This document shows positions 1 through 8,486 of a stretch of 64,000 nt of DNA, in pieces (the stretch's first letter is position 1; the number at the start of each line of letters is the position of its first letter). The stretch spans positions 169,862 to 233,861 of the forward strand of contig NZ_CP041349.1 of NCBI RefSeq assembly GCF_009834365.1, in the 5' to 3' direction. This DNA comes from Komagataeibacter xylinus. GTDB taxonomy: Bacteria; Pseudomonadota; Alphaproteobacteria; Acetobacterales; Acetobacteraceae. Position numbers and translations under genes: made by a program. The notes under the pieces are model-generated. The model was given only the letters and a program-made list of their open reading frames with translations, was not told where the DNA came from and ran no database searches.

Positions 1-78
1 ATGACGTGGTCTGCGCATGCCCCTGTATCGATACAAGAGCGGCAGCCACTGACAACAGGACACGGAAGCGCAGACGGA

Positions 79-468
79 TCATGCGGCCTCCTGACGTGTA
101 GCCGGACGCGTCACAGCCTCCAGCAGGGCAATCCTTTGCGGAGCAAGAAGGCGATGAAGCGCCTGGCGCCTGCTTTCCGAGATCACGCCACGTCCAAAAG
201 GGCTGTCCGGCGACAACAGGTCCCTGCGGCCGCGCAGATAGGGGATCAGCGCGTCAAGGGAGCTGACCAGATCAGGCCATTCATGCGGCGCAACACCAGC
301 GAGGATGGCGTACCAGGCCGTCCTCGCTGTCATATCATTGTCCAACATCGCAATGACGTCCTTTCCGCCCCTGATGCGCCAGATCTCGCCGAGCGCATCC
401 AGCGCAAGGGCGACATTGGGCATCGGGGAAGGAGGTCCGGATTTCCGGACGGATGAGGGCTTGTTCAT
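79..468 (-). CDS. hypothetical protein (129 aa)
   Basis: Not recognised. The 129-residue product starts MNKPSSVRKS and has no signal peptide or membrane segment. It is mostly helical in appearance, with a Trp/Pro-containing centre (HEWPDLV) and an Arg-rich C-terminal third. It lies 52 bp downstream of the TcpQ-like gene on the same strand, so the two may be co-transcribed. Its position beside conjugation genes suggests an accessory plasmid function, but that is inference only. The competing plus-strand reading frame across this stretch looks like a shadow: it has low-complexity, Arg-rich translation. Confidence 0.5.
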   Translation of the reverse strand: MNKPSSVRKSGPPSPMPNVALALDALGEIWRIRGGKDVIAMLDNDMTARTAWYAILAGVAPHEWPDLVSSLDALIPYLRGRRDLLSPDSPFGRGVISESRRQALHRLLAPQRIALLEAVTRPATRQEAA

Positions 469-520
469 GGAACCTTCCTCGGGTGGTTACGACGAAGGTG
501 TCGGGCCATCATGCGACCGG

Positions 521-1003
521 TCAGCGAATTCGATGTCGGACCGCGACTTTATTATGGCCGACATCAATGACGTCGCCCGCCTGGGCTACCGTGGTCGCCA
601 GAACCTTGTTCCATTCCCGGCCGCCCTGCCAGTCAACAGGAACGCTGGTGTCCACGTCCGCCGCGAACACGACGCGCACCCCATGCGGAACGATCTGGCG
701 TACGGCGAAGCCAAGTGGAACCTGCTTTCCGTATCCACTGGCGATATGGAAATATCGACGGGCTGGAACATTGCCGGATGTTCGAGGATCCGTACCAGTA
801 CCCGGCAATACGCCCGGCCCTTCCTGACCAGCATCTCCCGGTGAGGGTAAGGTCTCCCCGCCGGTCGTCCCCGTTGAGGGCAACGTCAATGCCGGCCGGG
901 GCGGAGTGTCCGGAGAGGTTGTCTGGACCAGATGAAACGCGGCAGGTGTGGCAGATATGGGGCCAGAGGCCAGCGCCATAACCACGGCAGGCATAACAGG
1001 CAT
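521..1003 (-). CDS. TcpQ-like exported protein, probable secretion/conjugation accessory
   Basis: This 160-residue protein has an Ala-rich hydrophobic N-terminus that looks like a Sec signal. A Pro/Thr/Gly-rich linker (residues ~28-75) follows, then a compact C-terminal domain (~90-155). That domain carries PLGFAVRQIVPHGVRVVF, later VDWQGGREWNKVL, and ends with a short beta-rich segment. This pattern matches the C-terminal domain of TcpQ/PilL-type proteins, which act at the outer membrane of type IV pilus and secretion systems. It is encoded opposite to the Dot/Icm-like operon that begins 2.3 kb away. I infer a periplasmic or outer-membrane accessory of the transfer apparatus. The fold assignment is by eye and moderately sure. 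Confidence 0.55.
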   Translation of the reverse strand: MPVMPAVVMALASGPISATPAAFHLVQTTSPDTPPRPALTLPSTGTTGGETLPSPGDAGQEGPGVLPGTGTDPRTSGNVPARRYFHIASGYGKQVPLGFAVRQIVPHGVRVVFAADVDTSVPVDWQGGREWNKVLATTVAQAGDVIDVGHNKVAVRHRIR

Positions 1004-1199
1004 ATGAGTGTCTCCATCAAGCTCTCCTGACCAGAGCAGCGGCCTTTGCGACCTCAGACACCTTTTTTACGGGCTCCAACTCGACTATCATGACGTTCCG
1101 TCACGGCTGATCCGCTGTCAGGACGCGGCCAGTCGATATCTTCTGGATGTTGGAAGTTTCTTTTGCTGAGGAAAATGCCTGCCGTGAGAGTAAACGAAA

Positions 1200-2003
1200 A
1201 TGTCCCATGACAATGGCAAGATGCAAGCCGAGGCTTTATTTGCATCCGGCCAATTATATAAAGACATCGGGGAAATCATTTATGACAGGCGGACGGCGCT
1301 TGACTGGACGCAGGTGCACCTCGCCAAACTGGCACGGTTGAATGTATCGGTCATACGGAGCATCGAAGCAGGTCGTCCGGTTTCCCTGGAAACATTATCG
1401 GCGCTGCTACGGGTATTTGAAATAGATCCGCGCGATATTCTTCCGCAAGGTGCACCAGAAGGTACATGGTTTGCCCATCTGGATCTGGCGGCATCCGCCA
1501 CGCAGCTGAAAAAAACCATGAAGCAGTGTTCGGACTACAATCTGGCAATCCAGAAATTACGCGACATTATTGGCAATATTTCAAAGACGTTTAACCTGCC
1601 GGAAATACCGGCCAGATTGCCGATCGATCATTATTCACACAGTGTCGCCTTCACCTCGGGGGAACGGCAGGACCTCCTCGAGATATTTGGGCGCAGGATT
1701 CAGATCTTCAGGACGCTTCAGGGGGCAACAGCGAGCCAGATCGCCCATAAATCACACGTTTCCCTGACCAGCCTGAGCCTGATCGAAGCAGGACTCAGAA
1801 ATCCAAGCCTTGAAACGGTTTATCGCATTGCCGAAGGACTGTCTGTCTCCGTTTATTACCTGATCCCGGGAATACATGACGACGCAGACCTTTTGCGTTC
1901 CCTGGACATGACCGCGTGGGCAATGTCCGCGCAATCACAACTCGAAGCCCTCGCTGATCTCGAGTCCATTATTGGTCACCTCGACGATATCGCAAACCAC
2001 TGA
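1200..2003 (+). CDS. XRE-family regulator with two helix-turn-helix domains
   Basis: The 267-residue protein contains two separate Cro/cI-type HTH domains. One is at about residues 22-80 (DWTQVHLAKLARLNVSVIRS, then SIEAGR and an ILP end). The other is at about 160-220 (ATASQIAHKSHVSLTSLSL, IEAGLRNPS, ending YYLIPG). A helical linker of ~70 residues separates them, and a short acidic tail follows. Tandem XRE domains in one chain are uncommon and would let a monomer contact both half-sites. The gene lies just upstream of a second regulator and the dotI-dotO operon on the same strand, so control of transfer genes is a reasonable inference. No signal peptide or membrane segment is visible. Confidence 0.75.
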   Translation: MSHDNGKMQAEALFASGQLYKDIGEIIYDRRTALDWTQVHLAKLARLNVSVIRSIEAGRPVSLETLSALLRVFEIDPRDILPQGAPEGTWFAHLDLAASATQLKKTMKQCSDYNLAIQKLRDIIGNISKTFNLPEIPARLPIDHYSHSVAFTSGERQDLLEIFGRRIQIFRTLQGATASQIAHKSHVSLTSLSLIEAGLRNPSLETVYRIAEGLSVSVYYLIPGIHDDADLLRSLDMTAWAMSAQSQLEALADLESIIGHLDDIANH

Positions 2004-2251
2004 CCGGGTGCATGAAGGTATGGAGGCTGCCAGGAAAGGGGTCTCCTTTCTTATGGCAGGCACTATGCCTTGGACTGTCCATTCCAGGTGATGTGCCCCG
2101 GCTGATCACCAACGCGGACCGGAAACCGCGTCCGGAGTCATATTAGCGCGTTCTGCGCTATTTATTTCTTGACGGTTATATAACGCTTAAGAGATATTAT
2201 TGCCAAAACACGCAGCCTATCCCGAAAACGCGATGACGAGGGCATACCGCC

Positions 2252-3130
2252 ATGAAGTCAGCATCGTTCGGCCAGGTTATAAAACACGGTCTGTTTACAT
2301 GGCTTCAGACCTATCCCACGCCAGAAATGACGCGCGCCCTCTATGCCAGGCTGTGCGACGAGGTCCTTGTAGCGACAATGCTTACCCTGACAGTGCAGGA
2401 GGTAAAGGAGTCAGTCGCGCAATGGGCCGACCGACCCCAGAATGTTTTTTATGAAGCGCCTGCACGCAGGGGAGCATGGACAAGGACCCAGTTGCTCATC
2501 CTTGGCCAACGCTGGCTCTGTGGTGATAAAACCGCCGACATAGCCGAGATGCTTGGCCGCTCGGCCGGGAGCGTGCGTGCAAAAAGAAAGCAGCTTGGCC
2601 TGCCACCGCGCATCAGGCTCTCAAAAATACAGGCGGAGACCATACTTGCCGAAAAGCGGAGCGCCATTCCCGCAGATCCCGAAGCTGTCCTGACATGGGA
2701 ACAGGCCTCCCTGCTTCCTCATGAAGCCCGGCGGGGACGGACATGGCTTGTCAGGAACAGCCTCAACAAGCTGACCCTCACAGGACATAAGGGAGGAGAC
2801 AAGGTACGGTGGCACGAGGCCGCCAACATTGAAATCGCATACCGCCATTTTGCATTTCAGAACCCGCGTGAAATTGCGCGGGACTTCCTTATTTCGGAAA
2901 GCGCGCTGAAATCCCAAAGCTGCTGGGAACAGCTTCCGCCACGACGCGGCGCCAAAGTGCCCTGGTTCATTCACGCGAGGGCCGAATATTATATCGGCGA
3001 ACACCACTACATCCGGCGGGAATGCCTCTGCAAGAGCGGATGCTTTTTCTGGACCACCCGCAAGGGTGGTGACCGGGTCAGCAGACGATACCGCCGCAGC
3101 ATTGCCGCCACGCATGGCATTGCCGCCTGA
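2252..3130 (+). CDS. GcrA/Myb-like DNA-binding protein
   Basis: The product is 292 residues long. A GcrA/SANT-like segment lies at ~75-115 (WTRTQLLILGQRWLCG, then TADIAEMLGRSAGSVRAKRK), resembling the N-terminus of the alphaproteobacterial cell-cycle regulator GcrA. A second basic helical stretch at ~195-235 (PREIARDFLISESALKSQ) could be another HTH. The C-terminus has three Cys (residues ~263-269). It stands 249 bp after the double-HTH gene and 132 bp before dotI. It may regulate the transfer operon. The family call rests on one motif, so it is moderate; the DNA-binding role is more certain than the target. Confidence 0.55.
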   Translation: MKSASFGQVIKHGLFTWLQTYPTPEMTRALYARLCDEVLVATMLTLTVQEVKESVAQWADRPQNVFYEAPARRGAWTRTQLLILGQRWLCGDKTADIAEMLGRSAGSVRAKRKQLGLPPRIRLSKIQAETILAEKRSAIPADPEAVLTWEQASLLPHEARRGRTWLVRNSLNKLTLTGHKGGDKVRWHEAANIEIAYRHFAFQNPREIARDFLISESALKSQSCWEQLPPRRGAKVPWFIHARAEYYIGEHHYIRRECLCKSGCFFWTTRKGGDRVSRRYRRSIAATHGIAA

Positions 3131-3262
3131 GTAGTAGCGGGAACCGTCAAAGAAAAAACGTGCCGGTCGCAAGATAGACTTCCAGCCTGCTCTCATCACC
3201 GTCGGGAAATGAGAGTAGAGTGATGACCACCTTTTTTCATGCCCCCGTAAGGGAGGCGCGCC

Positions 3263-3898
3263 ATGCGGCTGTTTAATTCCGCAGTAACCAGGCGGCTTAC
3301 CGACCCCGACTTTCAGGGGATTGTTGTAGACAGATCACTGCTGCTCAACATCGCACTGGCGGGCGTGGTCATCGTGTTCGCGGCGCACGACGCCTATATC
3401 CGTGCACACCCGCCCACACCCCTCTATTTCTACGTTGACGGCCAGAATGCTCCCCGACCGGCCGTGGCCCTCACCAGTCCGGTACTTGGCCAGGATCAGC
3501 TTCTCGGCTGGGCCGTCAAATGGGCGATCGCACCCTACAACATCAACTATCGTGATTTTCCAACCCAGATGAACACCGCGGGCGCTCACTACACGCTCAA
3601 CGGATGGAACACCTTTGCAAAGTCTTTCATTACGCAGGGGAATCTGGCGAAACTCAGGGATGCAAAACTGCTCTGTTATGCGCAGCCGACACGGGCCGCG
3701 ACCGTACGCGCCGAGACAGTCGTGCAGGGACACGCGCGCTACGTAATACAGTTTCCTTTCATCCAGACCTGCGAAAACGTGAACCAGCAGAACACGCAAA
3801 TGCTGATGGCAACCGTGACGATTGATCGCGTGGAGGACCTGGATCACCCGGATGGACTGGCCATCGAACAGCTTGTCGTCTCGTCGGGGAGGGAGTGA
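3263..3898 (+). CDS. dotI: type IVB secretion inner-membrane protein DotI/IcmL (TraM-like)
   Basis: The 211-residue protein has one N-terminal membrane segment (about residues 27-44, LLLNIALAGVVIVFAAHDAY) followed by a periplasmic domain. That domain shows the DotI/IcmL pattern: PLYFYVDGQ near the membrane, then QDQLLGWAVKWAIAPYNINY, FPTQMNTAGAHYTLNGWNTF and a C-terminal beta-rich part. DotI forms an inner-membrane subcomplex of Dot/Icm and IncI transfer systems. The ribosome site AGGGAGG lies before the ATG. The next gene overlaps its stop codon (GTGA). It is the first gene of an ordered set equivalent to IncI traM-traU. The assignment is firm by motif and by synteny. Confidence 0.85.
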   Translation: MRLFNSAVTRRLTDPDFQGIVVDRSLLLNIALAGVVIVFAAHDAYIRAHPPTPLYFYVDGQNAPRPAVALTSPVLGQDQLLGWAVKWAIAPYNINYRDFPTQMNTAGAHYTLNGWNTFAKSFITQGNLAKLRDAKLLCYAQPTRAATVRAETVVQGHARYVIQFPFIQTCENVNQQNTQMLMATVTIDRVEDLDHPDGLAIEQLVVSSGRE

Positions 3899-4875
3899 CA
3901 ACCGTGCGAATTCTTTCTCTCTTTCCGCTGACCCTGTCCATCCTGCCACTTGCGGCACTCGCACAGCAGCCATCACAGCCCGGGCCTGCGGCAACGACAC
4001 CTGCAGACGATCAGGATCAGGCAGCCGAAGGTGAGGCCGAGCATGAGGCCATTCCTTTCACCCCCGAAGAAATCCTTCGGCTGGGGGAACGCCTGAAGGA
4101 CGTGCGTCGTGCCACGGAGCAGGTCGGTACGGAATTCGCGACCCCTAATGCGCGCCCTGCGATCCGTGTCTCCTTTGCGCCTGGTCAGCAGACAAGCCTG
4201 ATCTTTACGACAAAAGGCTATCCGACCGCATTGTCCTTCGTGGACAGCACGGGACAGCCCTGGCCGATCGCATGGAATACGTCTGGCAATTCCGCCAACC
4301 CGGACGGCAGCACGAACTGTGCTTCCGGCAAAAGCGGCGCGTCGGCCGGGAATCCTGCGGTTGAGACAACGGGTTTCTATACCTGCGTCCCGTTCAAGGG
4401 CTCCAATACCATCAATATCGAACCGATGTCGCTCCAGCCCAGAGGTGGACTGCTCGTAACGCTTCAGAACGCGCCAAAGCCGGTCTCCTTCCTGCTGATC
4501 GCGGGACGTGGATCCTACGATGACAACCTGACCGTTCGCATGTCCGAGGGAGGGCCCAATGCCCGGGAGCCGGTCGACAGCCGCCCCGGAGTGCCCGCGA
4601 CAGGCGAGCCCTACATGAACGCCATGCTAAGCGGCATTCCACCAGCGTCAGCCGTTCCGCTGGCCGTCGAGGGTATTTCACCCGATGACGTACGCGCCTG
4701 GCGGATTGGAAACGAGGTCTATCTTCGCACGCGCCTTCATCTCATGACGCCCTCCTCGGACAGCATGGAGCAGGGTGAAGGGGGATACACGCTCTATGCC
4801 TTCCATGAGTCCCCCGTTGTCCTTCTCTCCGATGCGGGACGGACGGTCTCGGCCCATATCAGGGACGCACAGTGA
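3895..4875 (+). CDS. dotH: type IVB outer-membrane core protein DotH/IcmK (TraN-like)
   Basis: The 326-residue exported protein has a Sec signal ending ALA before QQPSQ, an acidic linker, and a C-terminal DotH domain. Characteristic segments include FAPGQQTSLIFTTKGYPTAL, FVDSTGQPWPIAW and SMSLQPRGGLLVTLQN-like residues (EPMSLQPRGGLL). DotH assembles with DotC and DotD into the outer-membrane ring. Translation appears to begin at a GTG overlapping the dotI stop (GTGA); a second GTG three codons later is also possible. The dotG start overlaps its stop. The tight coupling indicates a single operon. Two Cys in the C-terminal domain (near residues 142 and 163) could form a disulfide. Confidence 0.85.
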   Translation: MTTVRILSLFPLTLSILPLAALAQQPSQPGPAATTPADDQDQAAEGEAEHEAIPFTPEEILRLGERLKDVRRATEQVGTEFATPNARPAIRVSFAPGQQTSLIFTTKGYPTALSFVDSTGQPWPIAWNTSGNSANPDGSTNCASGKSGASAGNPAVETTGFYTCVPFKGSNTINIEPMSLQPRGGLLVTLQNAPKPVSFLLIAGRGSYDDNLTVRMSEGGPNAREPVDSRPGVPATGEPYMNAMLSGIPPASAVPLAVEGISPDDVRAWRIGNEVYLRTRLHLMTPSSDSMEQGEGGYTLYAFHESPVVLLSDAGRTVSAHIRDAQ

Positions 4876-6113
4876 TGAAACCCAGGTTCAACCAGCTGCT
4901 CAGTGATGCGTCGCGGGGCGGAAACCGGCGTCTGCTCGCAATCCTTGGGAGTATAGGCACCGTTCTTGGTGTCACGCTGCTCATCTCCACCATCCACCGT
5001 AAGGAGCTTCCACGCTCGGACCCCGGCAGGCCGCCCGCCGCCAACCCCCTGCCCGGCGGCCTGAATTCCAATCCGCGCCAGCAGGAACTCCGCGAAGATC
5101 AGATCCGCGACGAGGCAGGTCGGGCACAGACTGCGGGACAGTCGTATTCACCCGATATTGCACCGGGCACGCCCGCCCATCCCGACGACAAGCTTCCCCC
5201 GCCCCCAGTCGCCCAGGAGGTCGGGGCGGACGTCAACCCGGCGCTGGCCAAGGCCGCCGCAGCGCCAGCCCCGCACGCGCCTGAGGTCGTGCCAAGCGTT
5301 CCCGTCGTACCAGTGCAGACGGATGCAGCCTTCCGTGCAGCCATGCCACGTGACCCACAGCTCCAGAAAGACGCCATCACCGCATACAGACATGCGATCA
5401 TGGATCTCGCGGGCCGTCTTGATGGACGCTTTCCTGTCACAAATGTCCTGTATGAAAAGACGGAAATCGGAAGGGAACAGACAAAAAAACCGGTGGTCTC
5501 CCCTTCAATAACTTCGGCCGCGACAGCAAATTCCCAGACGGCCCTCTCCCGCGTCCTTGTTCCTGCCGGGCGGGGGATTTACGCCCATACGGTTTCAGCA
5601 ACCAACAGCGATCTCGGGGGAGAAATCATCCTGGAAGCTGATTCAGGTCCACTCGCTGGCGACAGGATGAAAGCATCCGTCAGAAGGGCCGGGGGACATC
5701 TGAACAGGCTGGTTGTCCGCGTTGATCAGGTCTTCCATAAGAATGATCCGACCCCGATCCAGGTCGAAGGTATGGTGGTTGCGCCGGACACCATGGAAGC
5801 TGCGGTGGCCTCAAGCGTTGACCAGCTATACGTCGAGCGCTTTGTTCTTCCCGCCGCAGCCGCCTTTGTCCAAGGGCTCGGGCAGGCGATCGAGATGACG
5901 TCGAACACGACCGGTTCGATCGGAGCCCTCGGCAACGTCAACTACGTCCAGTCACTGAATTTCCCGCAACAACTGGGCGTGGCGGCCGGTGCAGCGGCCT
6001 CGCAGGTCAACAGCGCGCTCATGCAGCAGATGCCGACCCAGCCGCGCGTAAATCTTGCCGCTCAGGTCAGTGTTGGCGTGATCTTCATGTCGGACGTCGT
6101 CATGAAGAAGTAA
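4875..6113 (+). CDS. dotG: type IVB periplasm-spanning channel protein DotG/IcmE (TraO, VirB10-like)
   Basis: About 412 residues. A short cytoplasmic N-terminus is followed by a membrane segment (~residues 17-37, LLAILGSIGTVLGVTLLIST) and a long Pro/Ala-rich periplasmic region (~45-165). The C-terminal VirB10/TrbI-like domain (~205-412) contains RVLVPAGRGIYAHTVSATNS, GGEIILEADSGPLAGDRM and MVVAPDTMEAAVASSVDQ. DotG links inner and outer membrane rings. Legionella DotG is much longer because of repeat modules; this short form is typical of conjugative IVB systems. I placed the start at the ATG overlapping the dotH stop (TGATG); a GTG lies one codon upstream. Confidence 0.85.
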   Translation: MKPRFNQLLSDASRGGNRRLLAILGSIGTVLGVTLLISTIHRKELPRSDPGRPPAANPLPGGLNSNPRQQELREDQIRDEAGRAQTAGQSYSPDIAPGTPAHPDDKLPPPPVAQEVGADVNPALAKAAAAPAPHAPEVVPSVPVVPVQTDAAFRAAMPRDPQLQKDAITAYRHAIMDLAGRLDGRFPVTNVLYEKTEIGREQTKKPVVSPSITSAATANSQTALSRVLVPAGRGIYAHTVSATNSDLGGEIILEADSGPLAGDRMKASVRRAGGHLNRLVVRVDQVFHKNDPTPIQVEGMVVAPDTMEAAVASSVDQLYVERFVLPAAAAFVQGLGQAIEMTSNTTGSIGALGNVNYVQSLNFPQQLGVAAGAAASQVNSALMQQMPTQPRVNLAAQVSVGVIFMSDVVMKK

Positions 6114-6179
6114 GTTTTCGGGCACCGGTCGCATGATATCGGCGAATTCTGCACTCTCTACCAGAAGGCAGCATTCACC

Positions 6180-7346
6180 ATGACCTCAGCCGCAACCGCA
6201 ACGACGTCCCGGGATCCGTTCAGCGCGGATCGCGGCATTGAACCTGTTCCGTTTCGCAAGCTGGGCACGACGCCCGAGCCTGACCCTTCGCCTGAACCGG
6301 ACACAATTGCCGAGCCTCTCTCTCCTCACCCGCAACCTGTGACAGCAGCACCTGACAGAAACCGACCCGTTCCACATGCAATAGCCCTTTTCAGGGCGCT
6401 TCCGCGCCGCAGGCAGGTCATCATCGCGGGTACTGCCGTCGGCAGTCTGCTCTCCCTCTTCCTCGTGATGGGCATAACAAAGAGGCAGGCGTCTCCCGTG
6501 GGCCAGGAAGTCGGAATGATTTCCGCCCCGCTACCAGCAGGCCCCAAAGCGTCTCCAGCGCCAGGGCACTCACCTACATCATTGCCATCACCCCCGGCAC
6601 CTCAGGTCTCAGCTACAGATGAGGATCTCAAGGCACTCCTTGCGATGAAAAAGCCGCCCCATCCCGCCGACCCAATACCGGCAACTCCGTCGGCTGAGAA
6701 CACGCCTACGCAGAGACACGATATCGGCATCGAAACGGCCGTTCCAACCGACGATGCGGTCCAGAAAGCAACCCGGCTGCAAGCGGCTCCCATGACATCG
6801 GACGACCAGTTGCAGGTGCTGCAGCTTGTAACGGAAGAAGCAGCACTGGTGCAGCGGACCCGCAGCGACATCGCAGCGCTCCGGCAGGATCTTGACCGGC
6901 TGCGTATCGCAGATACGGCAAAGGCTTCGGATCTCAACCGCCGGATGTCGCTCCTCGAAGCGAAACGAGCCGTGGCCGACGCCGAAGCACCCCCGTCAGA
7001 TGGACCGGCCGCCACACGCGCCGCGGCCGACAAGGCACGGGCAGCTCTGGAAGCGGCGGCGGCCGAGCCGCAGCCAGCACCAACGCCGCCGCAATCTCCA
7101 GCGTCCCGGACAGCGAAAATGCGCCAGATGCCTCCTGCTCCGCCCCCGACATGGACGCCGCACTACCGGATACTTGCCGCATCTCCCCAGCTTGCCATGG
7201 TGCAGGACGACGCTGCGCCGGCCGGACAACCGCCGCAGTCCGAAATCGAAATCGGCACCGATCTCCGCGGATATGGTCGAGTGCGCGCCATCTCTCAACG
7301 CGGCACGATGTGGGTGATCCAGGCTGAACGCGGCATCATCCAGTAA
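6180..7346 (+). CDS. DotF/IcmG-like (TraP-like) transfer protein
   Basis: The 388-residue protein has a Pro-rich cytoplasmic N-terminus and one membrane segment (~residues 80-97, VIIAGTAVGSLLSLFLVMGI). A Pro/Ala linker and a coiled-coil stretch (~220-265, rich in Leu/Arg/Asp heptads) follow. A short C-terminal globular domain reads EIEIGTDLRGYGRVRAISQR, then GTMWVIQAERG. That architecture and its place directly after dotG fit IncI TraP / Legionella DotF, which binds the periplasmic core. Sequence similarity in this family is low, so the call leans on gene order and the C-terminal motif. It starts 66 bp after dotG. Confidence 0.65.
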   Translation: MTSAATATTSRDPFSADRGIEPVPFRKLGTTPEPDPSPEPDTIAEPLSPHPQPVTAAPDRNRPVPHAIALFRALPRRRQVIIAGTAVGSLLSLFLVMGITKRQASPVGQEVGMISAPLPAGPKASPAPGHSPTSLPSPPAPQVSATDEDLKALLAMKKPPHPADPIPATPSAENTPTQRHDIGIETAVPTDDAVQKATRLQAAPMTSDDQLQVLQLVTEEAALVQRTRSDIAALRQDLDRLRIADTAKASDLNRRMSLLEAKRAVADAEAPPSDGPAATRAAADKARAALEAAAAEPQPAPTPPQSPASRTAKMRQMPPAPPPTWTPHYRILAASPQLAMVQDDAAPAGQPPQSEIEIGTDLRGYGRVRAISQRGTMWVIQAERGIIQ

Positions 7347-7363
7347 GGCAAGGACACATCGAC

Positions 7364-7909
7364 GTGCAAGGTCTGGTCAACCTCGTCAACGATCTCGCTC
7401 TCGCCATGGCCTGGCTGCTGCCAATGGCCTGCTATATTGCAGCGTGGATTGCCTTCCTGACCGGGGCATGGGGATTATGGCAGCAGCGCCAGCCCCAGAA
7501 CCCGTTCGTCGGCCGTCCCTGGGTGCCCTGGATCGGGATTGTCCTGTCCGGCGTCTTTGCCACTTTTGACAGGATACTCACAAAATCCACCACCTCTGCC
7601 GGTCTCGATACGCAGGTTGCGCTGGGAGCTTCTGTCACCGGCTACACGGAAGCGACGACGGGAAGCGTCATTTCCGGGACTGGCCCAGAGGATGCCATCC
7701 TGTCAATCGTCAGTGATTTCGCCCTGTTCTTCGAAATGTTCGGCGCCTGGGCGGCGTTCATGGCGGTCGTTGCGTGGAACGCGTCAGCGACCGGAAAAAC
7801 AAACCGCTCAAAACTCAGTTGCCTCATCCAGTTCGTTTTCGGCGTGATCCTCCTCAATCCCGTCAAGGAAGCAACCTGGATCCTGAACCACTGGACAACG
7901 TCCGGCTAG
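7364..7909 (+). CDS. TraQ-like (DotE/IcmC-type) inner-membrane transfer protein
   Basis: The 181-residue protein is highly hydrophobic, with about four membrane segments (residues ~8-33, ~52-66, ~112-135, ~148-165). It starts at GTG preceded by AAGGCAAGGA at good spacing; no ATG fits the N-terminal helix as well. In IncI plasmids the gene after traP is traQ, a polytopic membrane protein related to Legionella IcmC/DotE. Length, topology and position agree. The sequence itself has no catalytic motif. The likely role is structural, in the inner-membrane part of the channel. Confidence 0.6.
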   Translation: MQGLVNLVNDLALAMAWLLPMACYIAAWIAFLTGAWGLWQQRQPQNPFVGRPWVPWIGIVLSGVFATFDRILTKSTTSAGLDTQVALGASVTGYTEATTGSVISGTGPEDAILSIVSDFALFFEMFGAWAAFMAVVAWNASATGKTNRSKLSCLIQFVFGVILLNPVKEATWILNHWTTSG

Positions 7910-8002
7910 GTCCTGTCCGCAAAGAAAGCGTTCGAAGTCGCATGTTGCCGACAGAACAATGATTTGGGGGACATGATCCCTCTTTCAACGGAGCCCTCGA
8001 CC

Positions 8003-8473
8003 ATGAACCTCTCTCGCACAGGCACCACCAGCGCGGCGCGACTGACGCGTCTGGTGACACAACGGGCCGGATACAGACAGCGTGCCGTCACGGCACTTGG
8101 CACATTGGCCGTCCCGATCCTCATTGCCAGCCATGCGCTGGCCCAATCCGCAACCGGCAGCGCAAACGGTATCGGGGCCCAGATGCAGGCCACCGCCCAG
8201 GAGGGACTGACAGCGGGCGGCTTTGTCGCTGCTGCATGCATGTATGTCGCTGCCTTCATCTGCTTCATCGGCGGCGTATGGGCGGCCTGGCAGAGCCGCA
8301 ACGAACAGAACCGTTCGCCCGGAAAGGTCGGTATGGCAATCGCCGGCATCGTGCTGTGCGGTCTTTTCGCAACGGGTCCGCAGTGGATCAACAAGGCTGC
8401 CAACACCGCGTCCGGTGGCTCGGCAACCGTTGGTACGCAGGCTCAGGCCTATCAATTCACGAGCGGCGGCTAG
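8003..8473 (+). CDS. TraR-like (IcmD/DotP-type) small membrane protein
   Basis: About 156 residues from the ATG preceded by GGAG; an upstream in-frame TTG at 7964 would add 13 residues but lacks support. An N-terminal basic region is followed by a cleavable-looking hydrophobic stretch ending SHALAQSA. Two membrane segments follow (about residues 74-91 and 108-124), and the C-terminus is polar. This is the IcmD/DotP/TraR layout, and the gene sits between the traQ-like and dotN genes as in IncI plasmids. It probably forms part of the inner-membrane channel. The family is short and divergent, so the call depends largely on synteny. Confidence 0.6.
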   Translation: MNLSRTGTTSAARLTRLVTQRAGYRQRAVTALGTLAVPILIASHALAQSATGSANGIGAQMQATAQEGLTAGGFVAAACMYVAAFICFIGGVWAAWQSRNEQNRSPGKVGMAIAGIVLCGLFATGPQWINKAANTASGGSATVGTQAQAYQFTSGG

Positions 8474-8486
8474 GAACCCGATCGCA

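Noticed and set aside
1-456. Plus-strand open frame at the window start
   Set aside because: Arg/Pro-rich shadow opposite a better minus-strand frame, no ribosome site and no recognisable motif.
8223-8486. Upstream extension of dotN
   Set aside because: It overlaps the IcmD-like gene entirely in another frame; ATG 8487 gives the expected N-terminal zinc motif.
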